Origin: Euglena gracilis
Taxonomy: Eukaryota; Euglenida; Euglenophyceae; Euglenales
Assembly: GCA_039621445.1 (NCBI GenBank)
Contig: CP154955.1
Location: 15,188,465 to 15,252,464, forward strand
DNA length: 64,000 nt
Direction: 5' to 3'
Both the position numbers and the translations under genes were made by a program. Numbering within the stretch: the stretch's first letter is position 1; each line of letters starts with the position of its first letter. The notes below the pieces were generated by a model, which had not been told where the DNA came from, made no database searches, and was given only the letters and a program-made list of their open reading frames with translations. Below, piece by piece: positions 9,970-22,023 of this stretch.

Positions 9970-12875
9970 ACTTCTGGGGTTGGCTGGTGAAATGGGGTCC
10001 CTCTTTTCTCCAAAGTTGGAGAGGACCTCCTTTGATGTCCACAAAGACGTCCCCGTCGCAACTGGAAACGACTGTGCTCAAAAGGATCAAATGCAGAACT
10101 GCCTACCACCCCCCACCCCACCCGGTTAACCAACTTTAATAAAAAAAAAAAATCCCTCATTATCCCTAAATGTGGTTTTCCTTGTGCCAGAAACTCAGAT
10201 GGCATCTGAATCCTGGATGTGTGATCCTTAGGAACCTCTGGGAACCCTTGGGAATAACAGTTCAGTGGGGGATGGCACCCAATTACCGCCTACAGCCTCT
10301 GGCCAACGCTGCCCCCCCCCCTGGGCAAAGCTGTCAACGCCTCTCCGCCCGCCCCACAGCCTCACAGGGGGCAGACCCGAGGGGATCGTCCAGGGGAGGA
10401 CCCCGGGAGAAGACAGCGTCCCTGGCGGGCCTCTGTGAACGCCCCCGGTGGCCCGGTGGCAGCCGAACACGACCGCAGGCGGAAAAGGTACAGGAGGAAA
10501 GGCCCACGTTCGGCGGGCCTCGGCACAGGCGCCTCAAATGCCCCACCCAAAACTTTGAAAAAAATGACTTTTTTGGTGTGCTGCACTCTCTGGTATACCC
10601 TGGAGTCCCAGCAGAATTTGTACCCAAAATTTTGGCTTTGGTGGGGGTTTGGGGTTGTTGGGGTTTTTGGGACCCCAAAAATGCAAAAACAAAACCCAAC
10701 CTTGCACTGACTTCTGCTAGCCCCCCTGGGACTCTGTTGGGTGGTCCGCCCCCGAGGGATACTATACAGTAGTCAGAACTGGACATTCCAGAATACAATC
10801 TGGAAGAAATGCCCACCCCAAATAGCTTCGCCGGGCGCCAGGTTACCAGACATTCTCCCTGCCCGGCCATTCAGACACTATTTTCGGCGCCGCTGAGAGG
10901 GTGTGTCAAAAAAAAAAAAAATGGGGCCAGACTGGAACGATCAGTTTTGTCTGCTCCCAGCCAGGTTATGCAGGCACTGCAGGGACAAGGGCCCCACAAA
11001 CTCTTTGGGGGTTAAAACCCTCCCAAATATCAAAAACCCGTCTCTTATATTTGGGTGTTGGCCGATTGTCCCAAAGGGTTTCTTATATTTGGGGGTTTCT
11101 TATTTTTGGGTGTCGAAGGCAGGCCCCAAGGGTTTCCTGTAAATCGAATTTTTTTTCCTTTGGTTCCTTCAAGTACTTAATTACATATGACCGCGGCGTG
11201 TAGGATTTTCTTCATGTCTGATGGCTTCTGAGGCCCTGGGGCGTGTTTATGCTGAATCGGATCATTCCATCAGTCCAGAAGAAAGTGGTAGAGTGTTGTT
11301 TCTGAATCTGGGAGTGATGTCGGTGAAAGAAAGATTTGCAAGGGATGAGGGGTTTCTTATATGTGGATTAGTGTCCAACGGTCTAGGGGTTCCTTATATT
11401 CGGGGGTTTCTTATATTTGTGTGTTGGCTGAAAATAGGCAAATGGGTTTCTTATATTTGGGGGTTTCTAAGAGCGAGGGGTTTCTTATATTTGGGGGGGG
11501 GTTACAATCTGAACAAGGAAAACCTGCCCTACCCCCCTTAAAAACCTTCCTTGGGCCCTACCACCAAACTAAGACCTAAAAACCCCCACCCCAGAGGGGA
11601 AAATGATGAAGAAACAAGAGATAAAACGTGCCAAAATGGCACAGTGTACAGGGGGAAAAAAACATCAGATTTTGGCAAAAAAAAAATTATAAAAATGGCC
11701 AAAATACCTTGTTTTATCCCCTGAGGGGGTATTCTTGGCAATGGGCAGGCAATGACACACTAAGCCTTGACTTATATGACTTATAACCTCCCACTCAAAA
11801 AATCTCTCAAAACACCCAAGTTGTATCAGCTTTCATATCATTGGTTCCATCGTTGTTGATTTTTTTTTCATTTGCTCGGACGGGATGCCACAGGCTTCGC
11901 TTGAAACAAAAGCCCGGTCCCAGAGCCCGCTGTAGGATCGAGAAGCCCTCCAGCTGCTGACCACCGCAGGGCCGAGCTGGGAGGCCGGCTGCATGGCCGG
12001 CAGCGTGGAGGGCGGCCCCGGAGGGTGTGGCAGGGCGACCAGTCAGTCCCCAACCAACTCAAAGATCGAGTGAGTTAAGAGTCCTTGACGTCTTGGGCTA
12101 AGCCCGGTCTGGCTGCGGAGAGAGGGAATGGCCTCCCGTGGGAGGAAGAGGTTTGTGTGACGAATGTGTGAGGGTATTTTGATACCTGGCCGATCCCCAA
12201 GTTCAACGGTTTGCAAATTCCGAATTTGGGAATTCCGAATTTGTCCGTTTCCCAAAAAAAACACTTCGAAAAGTGAAACTGAGAAAGGAATGGTGTTCGG
12301 GAACTCTGTGAAACCTTGCAAACCGAGGCAAGCTGCAGCAGGTACAGGGGGCTCCTCTTCAAAACATCCATGGCAGCCAAAGAATTGACATTCGCTATGT
12401 GTGTTACAAAACGCTAAAAGGGGGGGAGAATGACAGCGGATGGTTCTCAAGCGCCAATACCAAGCCTGTGGAAAAAGGCAAACAAAAGGCAGCCCTGTGC
12501 AAAGCGGCTGTTCCTTCTGTTGCTGGGAGACTGCGGGACTGTCGGCCATCAGAGGTTGGGCCACAGCGGGGATGGGCTGCCGCCAGGGAGGGGGGTGAGC
12601 CGTGACGGAGCAGCCGAATCACCATTGCTGGGTCGGAGACAGGGCTCTTTCCCTGAGACTGCGACGGCAGCCACTGCACATCCACCTGTCGTGAAGAGAC
12701 GGGTGGCAATACCAGCCATCATCCAGAGACAAAGAAGCGTAGTATTGGTCCTCATCCATCGCTGCAATGGCCAGCGTTTCAGGAAATCCTTTTTCTCGCC
12801 CACCCCTGAACGGGACGTGCTGATAAGTCCCATCGAAGTCCCACCGAAGTCCCACCGAAGTCCCACTGAAGAAAA
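9970..12875. other. Mostly non-coding stretch
   Basis: A GC-rich island at 10330-10500 is open on both strands with no clear splice sites. The repeated TTTCTTATATTTGG motif occupies 11035-11505. A weak minus-strand reading at 11880-12060 could not be tied to a gene. Confidence 0.45.
11035..11505 (+). repeat. Recurrent TTTCTTATATTTGGGGG motif
   Basis: The motif TTTCTTATATTTGGG or close variants (including GGGGTTTCTTAT) occurs about nine times at irregular spacing, on one strand only. It may be a decayed tandem array or several nested copies of a TAAACCCCC-type element end. Confidence 0.55.
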
Positions 12876-12879
12876 GGGG

Positions 12880-13075
12880 AGGGGAGGCCCAGCACTCCCT
12901 GGGCGCGGCGGGAGGGGGGGCGGCACGGGTACGGCCACGCGCAGCGGCAGCGGCAGCGGCATCGGGCGGGGGATGGACGGGCTGGCCGCGGTGGTGAACG
13001 TCAGCTCCGGGGCGCTGGAGGCGGGGCTGGCACTGTCGGGGGTGGCCGGCCACCGGAGTTTGGGGGCAACTCCGT
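12880..13075 (-). CDS. Candidate exon, Ser/Pro-rich
   Basis: Minus-strand frame SASPASSAPELTFTTAASPS then IPRPMPLPLPLRVAVPV and a Pro/Gly tail, after a possible acceptor CCCCCGACAG. The start reads like protein; the tail is low complexity. Borders are approximate. Confidence 0.3.
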
Positions 13076-13119
13076 CCCAGCGTACGGTGGGCGGTGGCCG
13101 GTAATGCTTTGCCCTTCTC

Positions 13120-13971
13120 CAGGGTGGGGGAATTCGACGCGGCACTTTTTGATGGCAAGGCTTAATCCTGCCCCCTGAGAAAGCACCCTCTTCCCATACA
13201 GGTGATGTCAGGTCAGACACATCAAGGCTGTTTTTTTCTTCAGGACGGGCCCCAGACGACCAATGGGGGGGTCGGGGTAACCCCCCAATTGCCCCGCCCT
13301 GCCCCCCCTAATTGGGTCCACGTCGCCGAAAGGCGAGGGTGCCAAATAGGGGGGGGGGGTCGCGACATTATTTTGGTTGAATCCAAAAAAAATCAACCAA
13401 AGGGTGCCATCTTCGCCAGTTTTGGCATTTGACACCATTCAAATCTCGTCCTTGTGTCGTCCAAGCATGGGGAAAAAAGGCTGAAAGCAAAACTGAAACA
13501 AATTTGCCCCAAACCCTAAATGGTGTTTTATGTTTTTCAACAGAGTATGATTTTCAGTTTGTTTTGTTTGAACAAGCTGCCAGCTATGCAAAATCCCTTG
13601 TGGTTGGCAGAGATAAGAGACTAGGCGCGTCCCTCGCTGGAAGGTATGTTTCAAACCGATTTTTAGGGGACATGGACCAGGGTGCATAAAATTACCCATG
13701 GACAATGTGCAAGCATTTTTTCAAGGGAACACCCATGCTTAAGTTTGGGGGCTGAAGGGGGGTTGTGGGGGGTGACAGTTGAGGATGCGTTGGGAGGGGT
13801 GTCGGACTGCTGAGAGTGGTCAGGAGAGAACTGTCATTGCTCGTGCAGATTTTCTTTCGTTCCTGCCTTGGAGTTTGCAGCTTTCGCAGCTTTCGGCTTC
13901 ATTATGCAAAGTTATACGTTATCCTTACGTCTTCTACAGAGTTATGCGGGGTTCACGCTTCTTTTACCAAC
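13120..13971. other. No gene recognised
   Basis: Ordinary DNA with short open frames only. It ends at the inverted-repeat element at 13972. Confidence 0.45.
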
Positions 13972-14506
13972 CGCGGGGGAGGGTGCCTTGTGCTATGGGG
14001 TGCCGGCCAGGCTTTTGCTTAAGGACCCCCGGGGGGGGGGGGGGGTACTGGCTAGCCAATCGGCTAGACACTGGAAAAAGTGGACTAGCTAGACCCCCCC
14101 CCCCTCCCCCCCGGGGGGGGGGGGGGGGGGGGGGGTCCGGGGGTCCCCCGGACTGGAAAAAAAATTTTCCTCCGGCGCTGCGCGCCGGAGGAAAAATGAG
14201 GTTTTTTATAGGTTTTTGGCTGATTTTGTTCCAAAAATTTCCAAAAATGGCCAAAAACGGGCATTTTTGGCCATTTTTGGGGGTCCCAAAAAAAATTTTC
14301 GGCGCTTCGCGCCGGTCACTGGAAAAATTTTTCCCACTAGCTAGCCCTGCTAGCAGACCCCCCCCCCGGGGGGGGGGGTCTGCTAGAAAACCCACTAGCC
14401 AAATTTGGACTAGCTGCAGTCCAGCCCCCCCCCCCCGGGGGGGGTACTGCAATCCCTTAAGCAAATGCCTGGTGCCGGCCTGCCCATAGCAGGCGCACCT
14501 CCCACG
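13972..14506. mobile_element. Small inverted-repeat element with nested palindromes
   Basis: Imperfect inverted repeats of about 50 bp at 13972-14023 and 14453-14506 share GTGCTATGGGxxGCCGGC and CAGGCxTTTGCTTAAGGA. Inside, ACTGGCTAGCC, GGACTAGCTAG and ACTGGAAAAA blocks recur in both orientations, as do CTCCGGCGCTGCGCGCCGGAG and GGCCATTTTTGG palindromes. Part of the right end recurs at 14670-14705. A related fragment lies at 45583-45745. Confidence 0.6.
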
Positions 14507-14865
14507 GGGGGGGGGGGTCCGTTGGGCCCCGATTGAGCCCCAACGCCTGCCAACCAAGCCAATTTTCCTTGAAAAAATGGCCATTTTCAGGCTCCTGCCA
14601 AAGGCACCGGTGGCTCTGCTGGAGAAGTACCCACCTCTAACCCCCCCCGAGGGGGTCGAAAGTGCCCTACCCCCCTGCCTGCTCATAGCACCTCCCAGGG
14701 GTGAGGCATTGCCCTCGATCTGCGTGTCTATCCCTGCACGGTTCGGGCTGCGTGTCTGAATTCAATGACCAGCATTTCCCTGACTGTTTGAAGCACTACC
14801 CCCCCCTCCTTTGCCTGATGAACCCCCCTTGCCCAGTCTGCAGGGGGGGGGTCTGGACTGCCTTG

Positions 14866-14929
14866 TTTGTTTAGCCTAGGTTAGGCTAAACAAATCAAAG
14901 GTGACCAGACAAAAGGCTGGTCACCTTTT
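14866..14929. repeat. Two adjacent perfect hairpins
   Basis: TTTGTTTAGCCT pairs with AGGCTAAACAAA (5-base loop), and AAAGGTGACCAG pairs with CTGGTCACCTTT (8-base loop), three bases apart. Possibly the end of a transposon; no partner end was found. Confidence 0.6.
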
Positions 14930-16478
14930 GCAGCCATGCAAATGTCCACACAACCCATTCCCAATGATCGTCCCCTGTCCGGACCATCGGGGTTACAAAG
15001 AGGATGTTATGACTTCGAGGTTGTGAGCTCAAAATCCTCATATCTGAGATTTTCACCTTTTCCGAATTTTGGAATTCTTTGTGCACATTCCTTTTTCTTT
15101 TGTTTTTCTTTCTATTGCAGCATTACCAAATCAGTGCAACAGCCAAATTCAGCCATTTGGGTAGCAAGTGCGTCGCCTGACTCGAAGCCTCATCCCGGGG
15201 GGGGGGGGTCAGCCAGCCAGCCAGCCTTTCTCCAACCAACAGCTGTTTTCCAGCCCTAGACCCCGGCCCCTCATCAATGAGTTTTCATTTTCCAGCTGCC
15301 AGAAAGGCGACTGGAGGGCAACAGATTTTTTTTGTTTTCGGAGGTGCAAAGATGAGCCAAATTTGGGCGAAAATCGGTTGGGAAAATGGCTAGCCAGGGC
15401 AATGTTTCGGTCAAAATTTGTTGCAAAATTGGCATTGGGGGGGGGGCATTTTGCGGCTGCAATTTGTTTATCCTCGGTTCATTATACCCACGGGTCAGGC
15501 CCCATTTTCAAGCAGGTGACCCCATGGGGGGTCAGACAGCAGCCTTTTCCCCCAAGTTTTCCCAGGAGGTTGTTAATCGATGCTGCGTTGGGTAGATTGC
15601 AAATACTCAAATTTCAACTGGGTGCAGTTTTTATTTGTTTTTTTCTATCTGCAGTTTAAATAATTCTCCGCCTCAACAAAGAAATTCTGGCAGCTTTTAA
15701 GTACCTTCCCCCCCCCCAGGGGGGGGCCGTAGTTAAATGGGGGGCACTTTCTTGAACACAAGCCAAATGGGCTTTCAACGGCACTCTTTGGTGGTTTCCG
15801 TTAAGGAGGGGCAGGTATAGGGGGACGATGTTGATAGGACAGGGATCAGGGTTGGGTTAGGCCAAAGTTAGGGAGTTAGGCCGAAATCGTGCCTCAACTC
15901 AGGCCAAAATTAGGTCTGTTTTTTCGCCCAGGTTTAGGCCAAACGGCCCTAATTCCTAACCTTAACCCTATTTCCAAATCCAATCCGTTTTAATTAACCC
16001 AAACCCTATTCTTATTGTGTTTTCGACCTCCCCACCAGAGGTGCCCACCAGAAATGTGCAGTACGGAGGGCCCACTCTCAGGCAAATTGAGGGACCGGTC
16101 CACCTTCTTAAACGCCGGGGGGGGGGGGCGAACCCCCTCTCGTTTAACTACTGCCCTCCTGGGTGACAAGTAGTTTAAGGCTGCCAAAAAATATTCCCAA
16201 TATTCCAGTTCTGTCGCTATGGCTCGGTTGAGCATTTAAAAGAGGGTGTGGGGCGTGACAGCCGTGTGGTTGTGAGGCACTTTGGGGCGGTGCAGAATGT
16301 TTACCGGACACTATCTCGTTTCCCGTGGAAACAGGGAGGGAGTTGGGTATTGCGGGGGTCAGGCACCGCGCGGCAGGCACTGGGGGAGGCGTGGGGCAGT
16401 GGCGTGGGGGGTGTCTGGTATGGCCAAGGCGGTACGGGAAAGCAAGGTTGGGGGGGGAGGGTCGACCACCCCTCAACC
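14930..16478. other. No gene recognised
   Basis: Short open frames only, with CCAG and G runs and decayed telomere-like units at 15850-16015. Confidence 0.45.
15850..16015. repeat. Degenerate TTAGGG-like stretch changing orientation
   Basis: GTTAGG/TTAGGC units on the left and CCTAAC/CCTTAACCCTA on the right. Too diverged to be a telomere; similar decayed units lie at 32400-32460. Confidence 0.45.
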
Positions 16479-16598
16479 AGGGTTCGATATAAGGACAGGT
16501 GGGGGGGTGGTCCGGACCCCCCTGCGGGCCGGGGGGGGGGGGGGGGGGGGGAAACCCCCCCACCTAAACCATGTACGCCCTCCTTATATCAAACCCTG
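16479..16598. mobile_element. Very short inverted-repeat element (AGGGTTYGATATAAGG family)
   Basis: 18-bp ends CAGGGTTCGATATAAGGA and inverse TCCTTATATCAAACCCTG (one mismatch) enclose 120 bp of C/G-rich sequence. Similar ends occur at 48385-48460 and, singly, near 17149 and 17828. Confidence 0.65.
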
Positions 16599-17162
16599 CC
16601 CTCAACTCATCACCCATCAGCCGATAGGGTTTCGGGGATTCCGGTGCAGCCCTGGGTGTGACGGTGTGGGCTGCCTGGGGGGCGGCGGGGGGAGTGCTGC
16701 CGCGGGCTGCTCCGGGGGCATCGCAGGGCTTGGCGGAAACCAGCTGGCGGGGTCCGGAAAACCCCAGCGTTGATGGAGGGCGTGGACCGCCCACATTTCA
16801 GCCAAAAATCGACCAAAAATGGAGGCAATTTGGGGGCAAAGTCTGGCAGGAATGCTGAGACCTTCCAGCATGAGAAAAAAAATGACCTTCCAGGCAGGGT
16901 CGAGGGGGAAAAGACCGGCAGAAGGGTTGGGGGGACCCCCCACTTCTGGACTTTCTGCAAGGCAAAATTCTTATGCGCGGCGCGGGCCAAAGAAAAAAAT
17001 TGACCTAAAAATCGGCGTCGCGCCAACAGTGGAGGGGCCATGGGGTTTCCAACATCCTTCGAGCCCTGCAGAGGTCTCGGGTACCTCTGGGGTCGGTCTG
17101 GACCTCCTTGGAAGTCAAGTAAAGTCACCATGATCCGGCTGCCTTGCTCATACCAAACCCTG

Positions 17163-17331
17163 GGCGACGGTTCTGACGGTGCTGCGGGTTGCTTGGGGGG
17201 CGGCGGCCGGGGCGGCAGAGGGGCTGTGGGTGCCTCGGCGGCGGCGGGCGGCCGGGGGCGGGCGCCCTCCGAGTACGCCCGCCGGTGCTCCCGCAGGTCC
17301 TCGCCCACAGGGTCGTCCCGTGCCATGTGCC
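17163..17331 (-). CDS. Unrecognised protein, exon 4 of the chain, Pro-rich end
   Basis: Reads G-HMARDDPVGEDLREHRRAYS, then a Pro/Ala-rich tail ending SEPSPR. Entry in phase 1 after CGGGCGAG matches exon 3. The exon end coincides with sequence matching the inverted-repeat end (CAGGGTTTGGTAT) of a small element family; a donor G/GTTTGG would lie inside that end. A diverged duplicate of the Pro-rich part lies at 16640-16760. Confidence 0.45.
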
Positions 17332-17696
17332 CTCGCCCGGCGACCGCCGGAAAACGATGGCTGGTGCGCCGGGTTCCTGTGATAACACTGTGACCCCATT
17401 TCTCTTGGGATTCCCCGTATCCTCTCTGTCAGAGTTCTCAACATGACCCGCCAGTTGGGGCAGCAGAAAAGATGGGAGACAAAGGAGGCCGGTGGTGTGG
17501 CATCGCGACGAGACGCATCAGGAATGGCACGGCACGTACATCGCAAACGTACGTCACGTCACGTCACATTGTCTGGTGGAGGCATTCATTTCTTAATAAT
17601 AGCTTTCGGGGGTGGGAACGGCCAGGCGGGGCAGGGAGGGACCTTGAAGAAAAAAAATCGGCGGAGGGGGGTGTGATTGGAAGCCGTGTGGCGGAC

Positions 17697-17793
17697 CGCC
17701 CTGGCCCTGCTGGCGGACGAGGCGGTGGACGTCGGTGGACAGCCGGGCCAGCCGGGCGGCGAGGTCGGTGGGGAACGGGTCGGCCTCCGGGCC
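17697..17793 (-). CDS. Unrecognised protein, exon 3 of the chain
   Basis: Strong acceptor CCTCCGCTGCAG, phase 0 entry, reading GPEADPFPTDLAARLARLST then DVHRLVRQQGQG, a likely helix. The donor at G/GTCCGC is weak. The phase fits both the exon before and the candidate after (17331). Confidence 0.5.
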
Positions 17794-18519
17794 CTGCAGC
17801 GGAGGGGGGGGGGAGGCCCCCCGCCGCAAGGTTTAATACAAGGGCAGGGGTGGGGGTGGGGGGTCGGACTGTCAAGGGAGGATGTTTCGCCCGGCAGCGA
17901 GTGCCAGGCCGAAAATGCCGCCCGCGAAAATCGCCATACGGGGCACGTTTTGGCCGTTTGGGTTCCGTACCCCCAGAGTCAGTCCAGACCTCCCTTGGCA
18001 GGGATGTATGGGAAGCCTTGAGGGGGGATCCATACCCCCTCTCAACGCGGAGGGGGGAGTCCCCCTCTACCTCTAAAATGTAGGGGACCGGGAAGGTTTT
18101 CAGTTTAACGGACAGGCAAAGGCCCGAATACACGACCAAAATTGGTGAAAAATCCCTCGTTTTCTTTAAAAAAAAAATGCTCATTTTCTTGAACTTTTTG
18201 ACACTTTTAATGCGGAAAACACTAAAGCATCAAAAAAATGTGCAATATGCTCAAAAAAATGAGGAAAAGAGGCATTTTTGTTCATTTTCCGGCACACAGT
18301 GCCAGAATATCCCCCCGACCACCAACCTCAAAAGCGAAGGGCTTCCCATCTATCCCCACCCCTTGACAAGGGGGGTCCGGACCAAATCCCCCTGTGGTCA
18401 AGGAGTGCTCTCTTAAAACCTTGAAGGAGCCCTGCCCATCCCGGTGGGTGGGGGGCCAACCACCCCCCCTTCCCTTATTTCCGTTGAGCGCAGTTTTTAC
18501 ATTTTCATATCAAAATTCT

Positions 18520-18562
18520 ACATATATATATATATATATATATGTACACACACATATATATC
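18520..18562. repeat. (TA)n and (CA)n tract
   Basis: TA units followed by TGTACACACACATATATAT. Confidence 0.9.
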
Positions 18563-18891
18563 AAAATCTCTTGCGCTTGCTGTGGTGTTTGAGGAGGGGG
18601 GGTCCGACCTCCCCTCCGGGTGGCCCCCACTAGTTGCACAATAATCTCCCTGCTTGACGGAAGCAGTAAGGGAAAAAGAAGAAAGTGCATTCCGGCTATT
18701 TAAAAAAGCGAGAGATAATAGAAACAAAAAATGAGGGGACAATGGAGAAGTTGGCGTGGCTTCTCATCAAATTTCCCCTGTTTCTTTTTGTGTGGTCCCA
18801 CTTGAACCTGCAAATACACATCTTGAAGAAAATTGTCAAATCTCAAATGCTGTTGTACACCATTTCAAAACACTTCGCAATGGCTGCACAC

Positions 18892-19001
18892 CTGCCCCGC
18901 AGGTCGGGTTCGCAGGGGCAACGCCAGCGATGTCTCCAGGGAAAGGTCGGTGACGAAGGTGCGGAGGGGCGACGCGCCGGCGTCGGGCCCGAGCGGACCC
19001 T
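18892..19001 (-). CDS. Unrecognised protein, exon 2 of the chain
   Basis: Acceptor CTCCCTGCCTCAG, donor CAG/GTGTGC; enters phase 1, leaves phase 0. The 36 codons read GPLGPDAGASPLRTFVTDLS then LETSLALPLRTRPAGQ, an ordinary, non-repetitive protein composition. Joined to the previous exon the split codon gives Glu. Confidence 0.5.
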
Positions 19002-19308
19002 CTGAGGCAGGGAGGTCGGCAGCATTTGCACGAGCCACGACTGCTTGGGATCGGTAGGGCAGGGAAGGGGGAACCCCAAAGTTAGTTTTCAGCAAGTTCG
19101 TTGCTTAACATCCCAAGCCTGCCCCGACAAATCAAACGAAAAGTTATTCACTCACAACAACAGGTCCGGGAAAGGGTTTAATGGCTCCAAAAACATAGTC
19201 GCAGAGTGGCTTAAGCGTCGGTACCACAGGGGTGGGGTGCTGTTTGAAGACTGAGTTTGCATCTCCGTCCTGAGAGTGCACAGGCAGCGGGGAGGGGAGG
19301 GGGGACAC

Positions 19309-19518
19309 CGTCCATAGCGGCGGCCTGCAGGATGTCCCGCTTCGCCATCCACTCCATGACCCAACGCGCGCGGCGGGGGTCCGTCCCCCGGCGCCGGGCG
19401 AGGCGGTCCCCCCGCGGCGTGCTGGCCGTCGAGGCCTCCCCCCGCCGGGCAGGAGTCGAGGCTGCGGGGCTGGCCGGGGGGGCCGGACAGGGGGACTGGG
19501 CCCCGGCAGCGTTGGGGT
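19309..19518 (-). CDS. Unrecognised protein, exon 1 of a phase-matched chain
   Basis: Acceptor CCTGGGTTTCAG, donor GACG/GTGTCC, phase 1 at both ends. The 69 full codons begin PNAAGAQSPCPAPPASPAAS, a disordered region, and finish with RARWVMEWMAKRDILQAAAM, an apparent helix. The next two candidate exons downstream match its phase exactly, which three random open frames would seldom do. No family recognised. Confidence 0.5.
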
Positions 19519-20221
19519 CTGAAACCCAGGGGGGGAATACGCAACAAGAATGCAATGCAAAGAAATGCAAATTTTCAAGATTCGGATTTGCAAAAAAAAT
19601 GCAAATTATGCAACTTGCATGCCTCGGGGAGTTTCATCGCAGAAACTTCCTGTGCAACCAATGTACCCCCACCCCCCCTCTGTGTCCGTCGAATGCTGAG
19701 GTGACAAAAATTGCGGTCCGAACAGAGGGTCTTCATTGGATTCAGCAAATGCGAGGGCACAGTCCGAAACCTTGAAATCCGTCTCCAAATGGATTCAAGC
19801 CCCAGTCACTGGGTGTGGCCCCTTTGCCGATTTGGGGGACGGTGCAGCTCAAATCAGTCCATTGAAAGACCGCAGACCCAGGCAGAGAGTCGTCCGGGTA
19901 TCCCAACCAGATTGGGGAAAGTAGGCACAGGAGTCCGGACCCCCATTCCCTCCAGGGCCTGGCAGCACATCGGCAGTGATGCGGACAGGCCAAGCCTCCT
20001 CCAAAGGTTCAAGTTCAAGTTCAATTGGCTGGAAACATTCGCTTGAGTTGGGGTCCTCAATGATGGTCCTCACAGAGTGAATGGGCCGAGCCATAACAGT
20101 AAAACGGAAACTCGAAAAAAGTTCCTGTGTTGGGACGAAATGCACGTCAATGAGAACGTCCATTCCGGAGCGTTGCTTGGGATGCGAGGTCATGCACGCA
20201 AAATGTCACTGGACATGGATA

Positions 20222-20395
20222 AAGTGGATAAAACCAGTGGATGGATGCATGTATGTAGGTATGCATGCATGTCTGTCTGCCTGTTTGTATGCGTATGTAT
20301 GTATGCATGTATGCATACAAGTCAGTAAGTATCTATGTATGCATCTATGTATGTATGAATGTACGTATGCATGCATGTATGTATGGACCCACACT
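20222..20395. repeat. ATGT/ATGC tetranucleotide array
   Basis: Irregular ATGT, ATGC, GTAT and CTGT units over about 170 bases. Confidence 0.85.
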
Positions 20396-20880
20396 CCGGT
20401 GCGTCATAATTTTTGACTGACCCCTCCCCCTACTGCACTTGCCCCCCTGTGAGACGGCATCAACATGAGGCATATCCTGATAGAGAAATGCTGCCACGAA
20501 GGCTAAAACAACAAGACGACGTTCAGGTGAAAATTTGTGAAAATTGTCACACCAGGCTGTCGCCCCACGCCCCCAATTGAGTAGGGTCATCTCCAGGAAA
20601 GGGGGTGGGCACTTTTTGCCGGCCGAAACCCACCCACCCGCTCACCCAGCCCAAAGCCACCCTCAAAGCTTTCCGGCCAACCCCGCCTGGTCCCAGTGGG
20701 CTAACCCAAGGCACACTCCACCCTCGGGGAGGGTGGGTCCAGCAGCCCCGACCCGCCCGCCCACTCTCAAAACCCCACCCACCCATCCCCTCCCCCAGGG
20801 GCGGGGGGTGGGGGGGGATCATTCGAAAGTAAATGAAGGCACCGTCCCCTGCGGCCCCACGGACGGGCCTGGCTGCGCAC

Positions 20881-21000
20881 CGTCATGGCGGGGGTCTCCA
20901 GGGCGGTCTGGGACAACACGCCGGGGGCCGCCACCTGGATGGACTCCGTCAGGGCCGTGGTCAGCCGCGGGCCGCTGTTGGCCGGCCTCGCCAGGAAGGC
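20881..21000 (-). CDS. Candidate exon, unrecognised
   Basis: Minus-strand frame FLARPANSGPRLTTALTESI continuing QVAAPGVLSQTALETPAMT, ending at a donor ACG/GTGCGC (phase 0). Composition (Thr, Ala, Leu, Ser, Gln) is like ordinary protein and unlike the frames around it. The acceptor is not clear, so the start is approximate. Confidence 0.35.
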
Positions 21001-21649
21001 ATCCGTGGGTGGGCAGGCACTGCCCCCCCCCCCGGGGCCGGACCCACCCACCCACACCCCTTCCCTCCCCGGGGGGGTCTTCCAAGTTAAAAGCCGGGTG
21101 TCGGCCTAAAAAGCGCCGAAAATGGCCCACCCGACAGCATGGAAGGTCTGGGGGGGGGTCGACCCCCACCACCCACCCACCGACCACCCACCAAAGCACC
21201 GCGCAACGAAAAATGAAAAATTCCGAAATAAACAGATTCTCTGACCTTAAAGTTGGCACCTCTGGTAATTTTGGACCCACCCCCCACGGGGTCACAGGAA
21301 TTGCTGTACTGCCTTGCCTCCCCCAGGGGGTGGTGGGGCAATTTTGTGGAGCGCAGTGTTCGACTTGAGAGTAGGTGGGGTCCACAATCCCCCCATCAAG
21401 GGCAAACTGGGGTGAAAGCCCCCCTCCCACCCACACCCCGGACACTCCTCCTTATGCCAAACTCCGGTTGAGCTTCAAAAAAATATATATGTATATATGC
21501 CCACCCCCCTCCCTCCCTGGGCTGAAAATCTACTAAAATCCCAAAAACTGAGGGAATTTCCGTCAATCTGGATTTTTGAGAACAAAAATTGTGAGCCTTA
21601 TCAATTTGTCTGAAACATCACACAAAGTTCTGAGTGAAAATATTCTGGT

Positions 21650-21800
21650 ATATATATATATATATATATATAGATATAGATATACATATATATATACATA
21701 TATACATACACACACACATATATATATATATACACACACATATATATACATATGCATATACATGTATATACATATACATAGATATTTTTGTATATATGTA
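21650..21800. repeat. TA/CA compound microsatellite
   Basis: TATATA interrupted by GATATAGATA and CACACACA blocks. Confidence 0.9.
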
Positions 21801-22023
21801 TAGGGGAATAAACCCAAAAATGAGATCCAGCAACCGACCCAAAATAAGACCTGGGTCTTGTTTGGGGGGGGGGGCAGTTTACTATGGTGGCTAGATAGGG
21901 TGAGATATTTTGCCATCCTAGCCAATCCCCGCCGGACATGGGCAATGTGACCCCTGTCGGCCTCATCATGTGGTTTACGACAAATCATGCTTTGGCTTGG
22001 CTTGTGCAGAATTGATGTTTCAT

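Noticed and set aside
13779-14489. 236-codon plus-strand frame
   Set aside because: It spans an inverted-repeat element; the composition follows poly-G and palindromes, and the opposite strand is open as well.
14866-14929. tRNA or structured RNA from the adjacent hairpins
   Set aside because: Only two simple hairpins; no cloverleaf, acceptor stem or anticodon arm.
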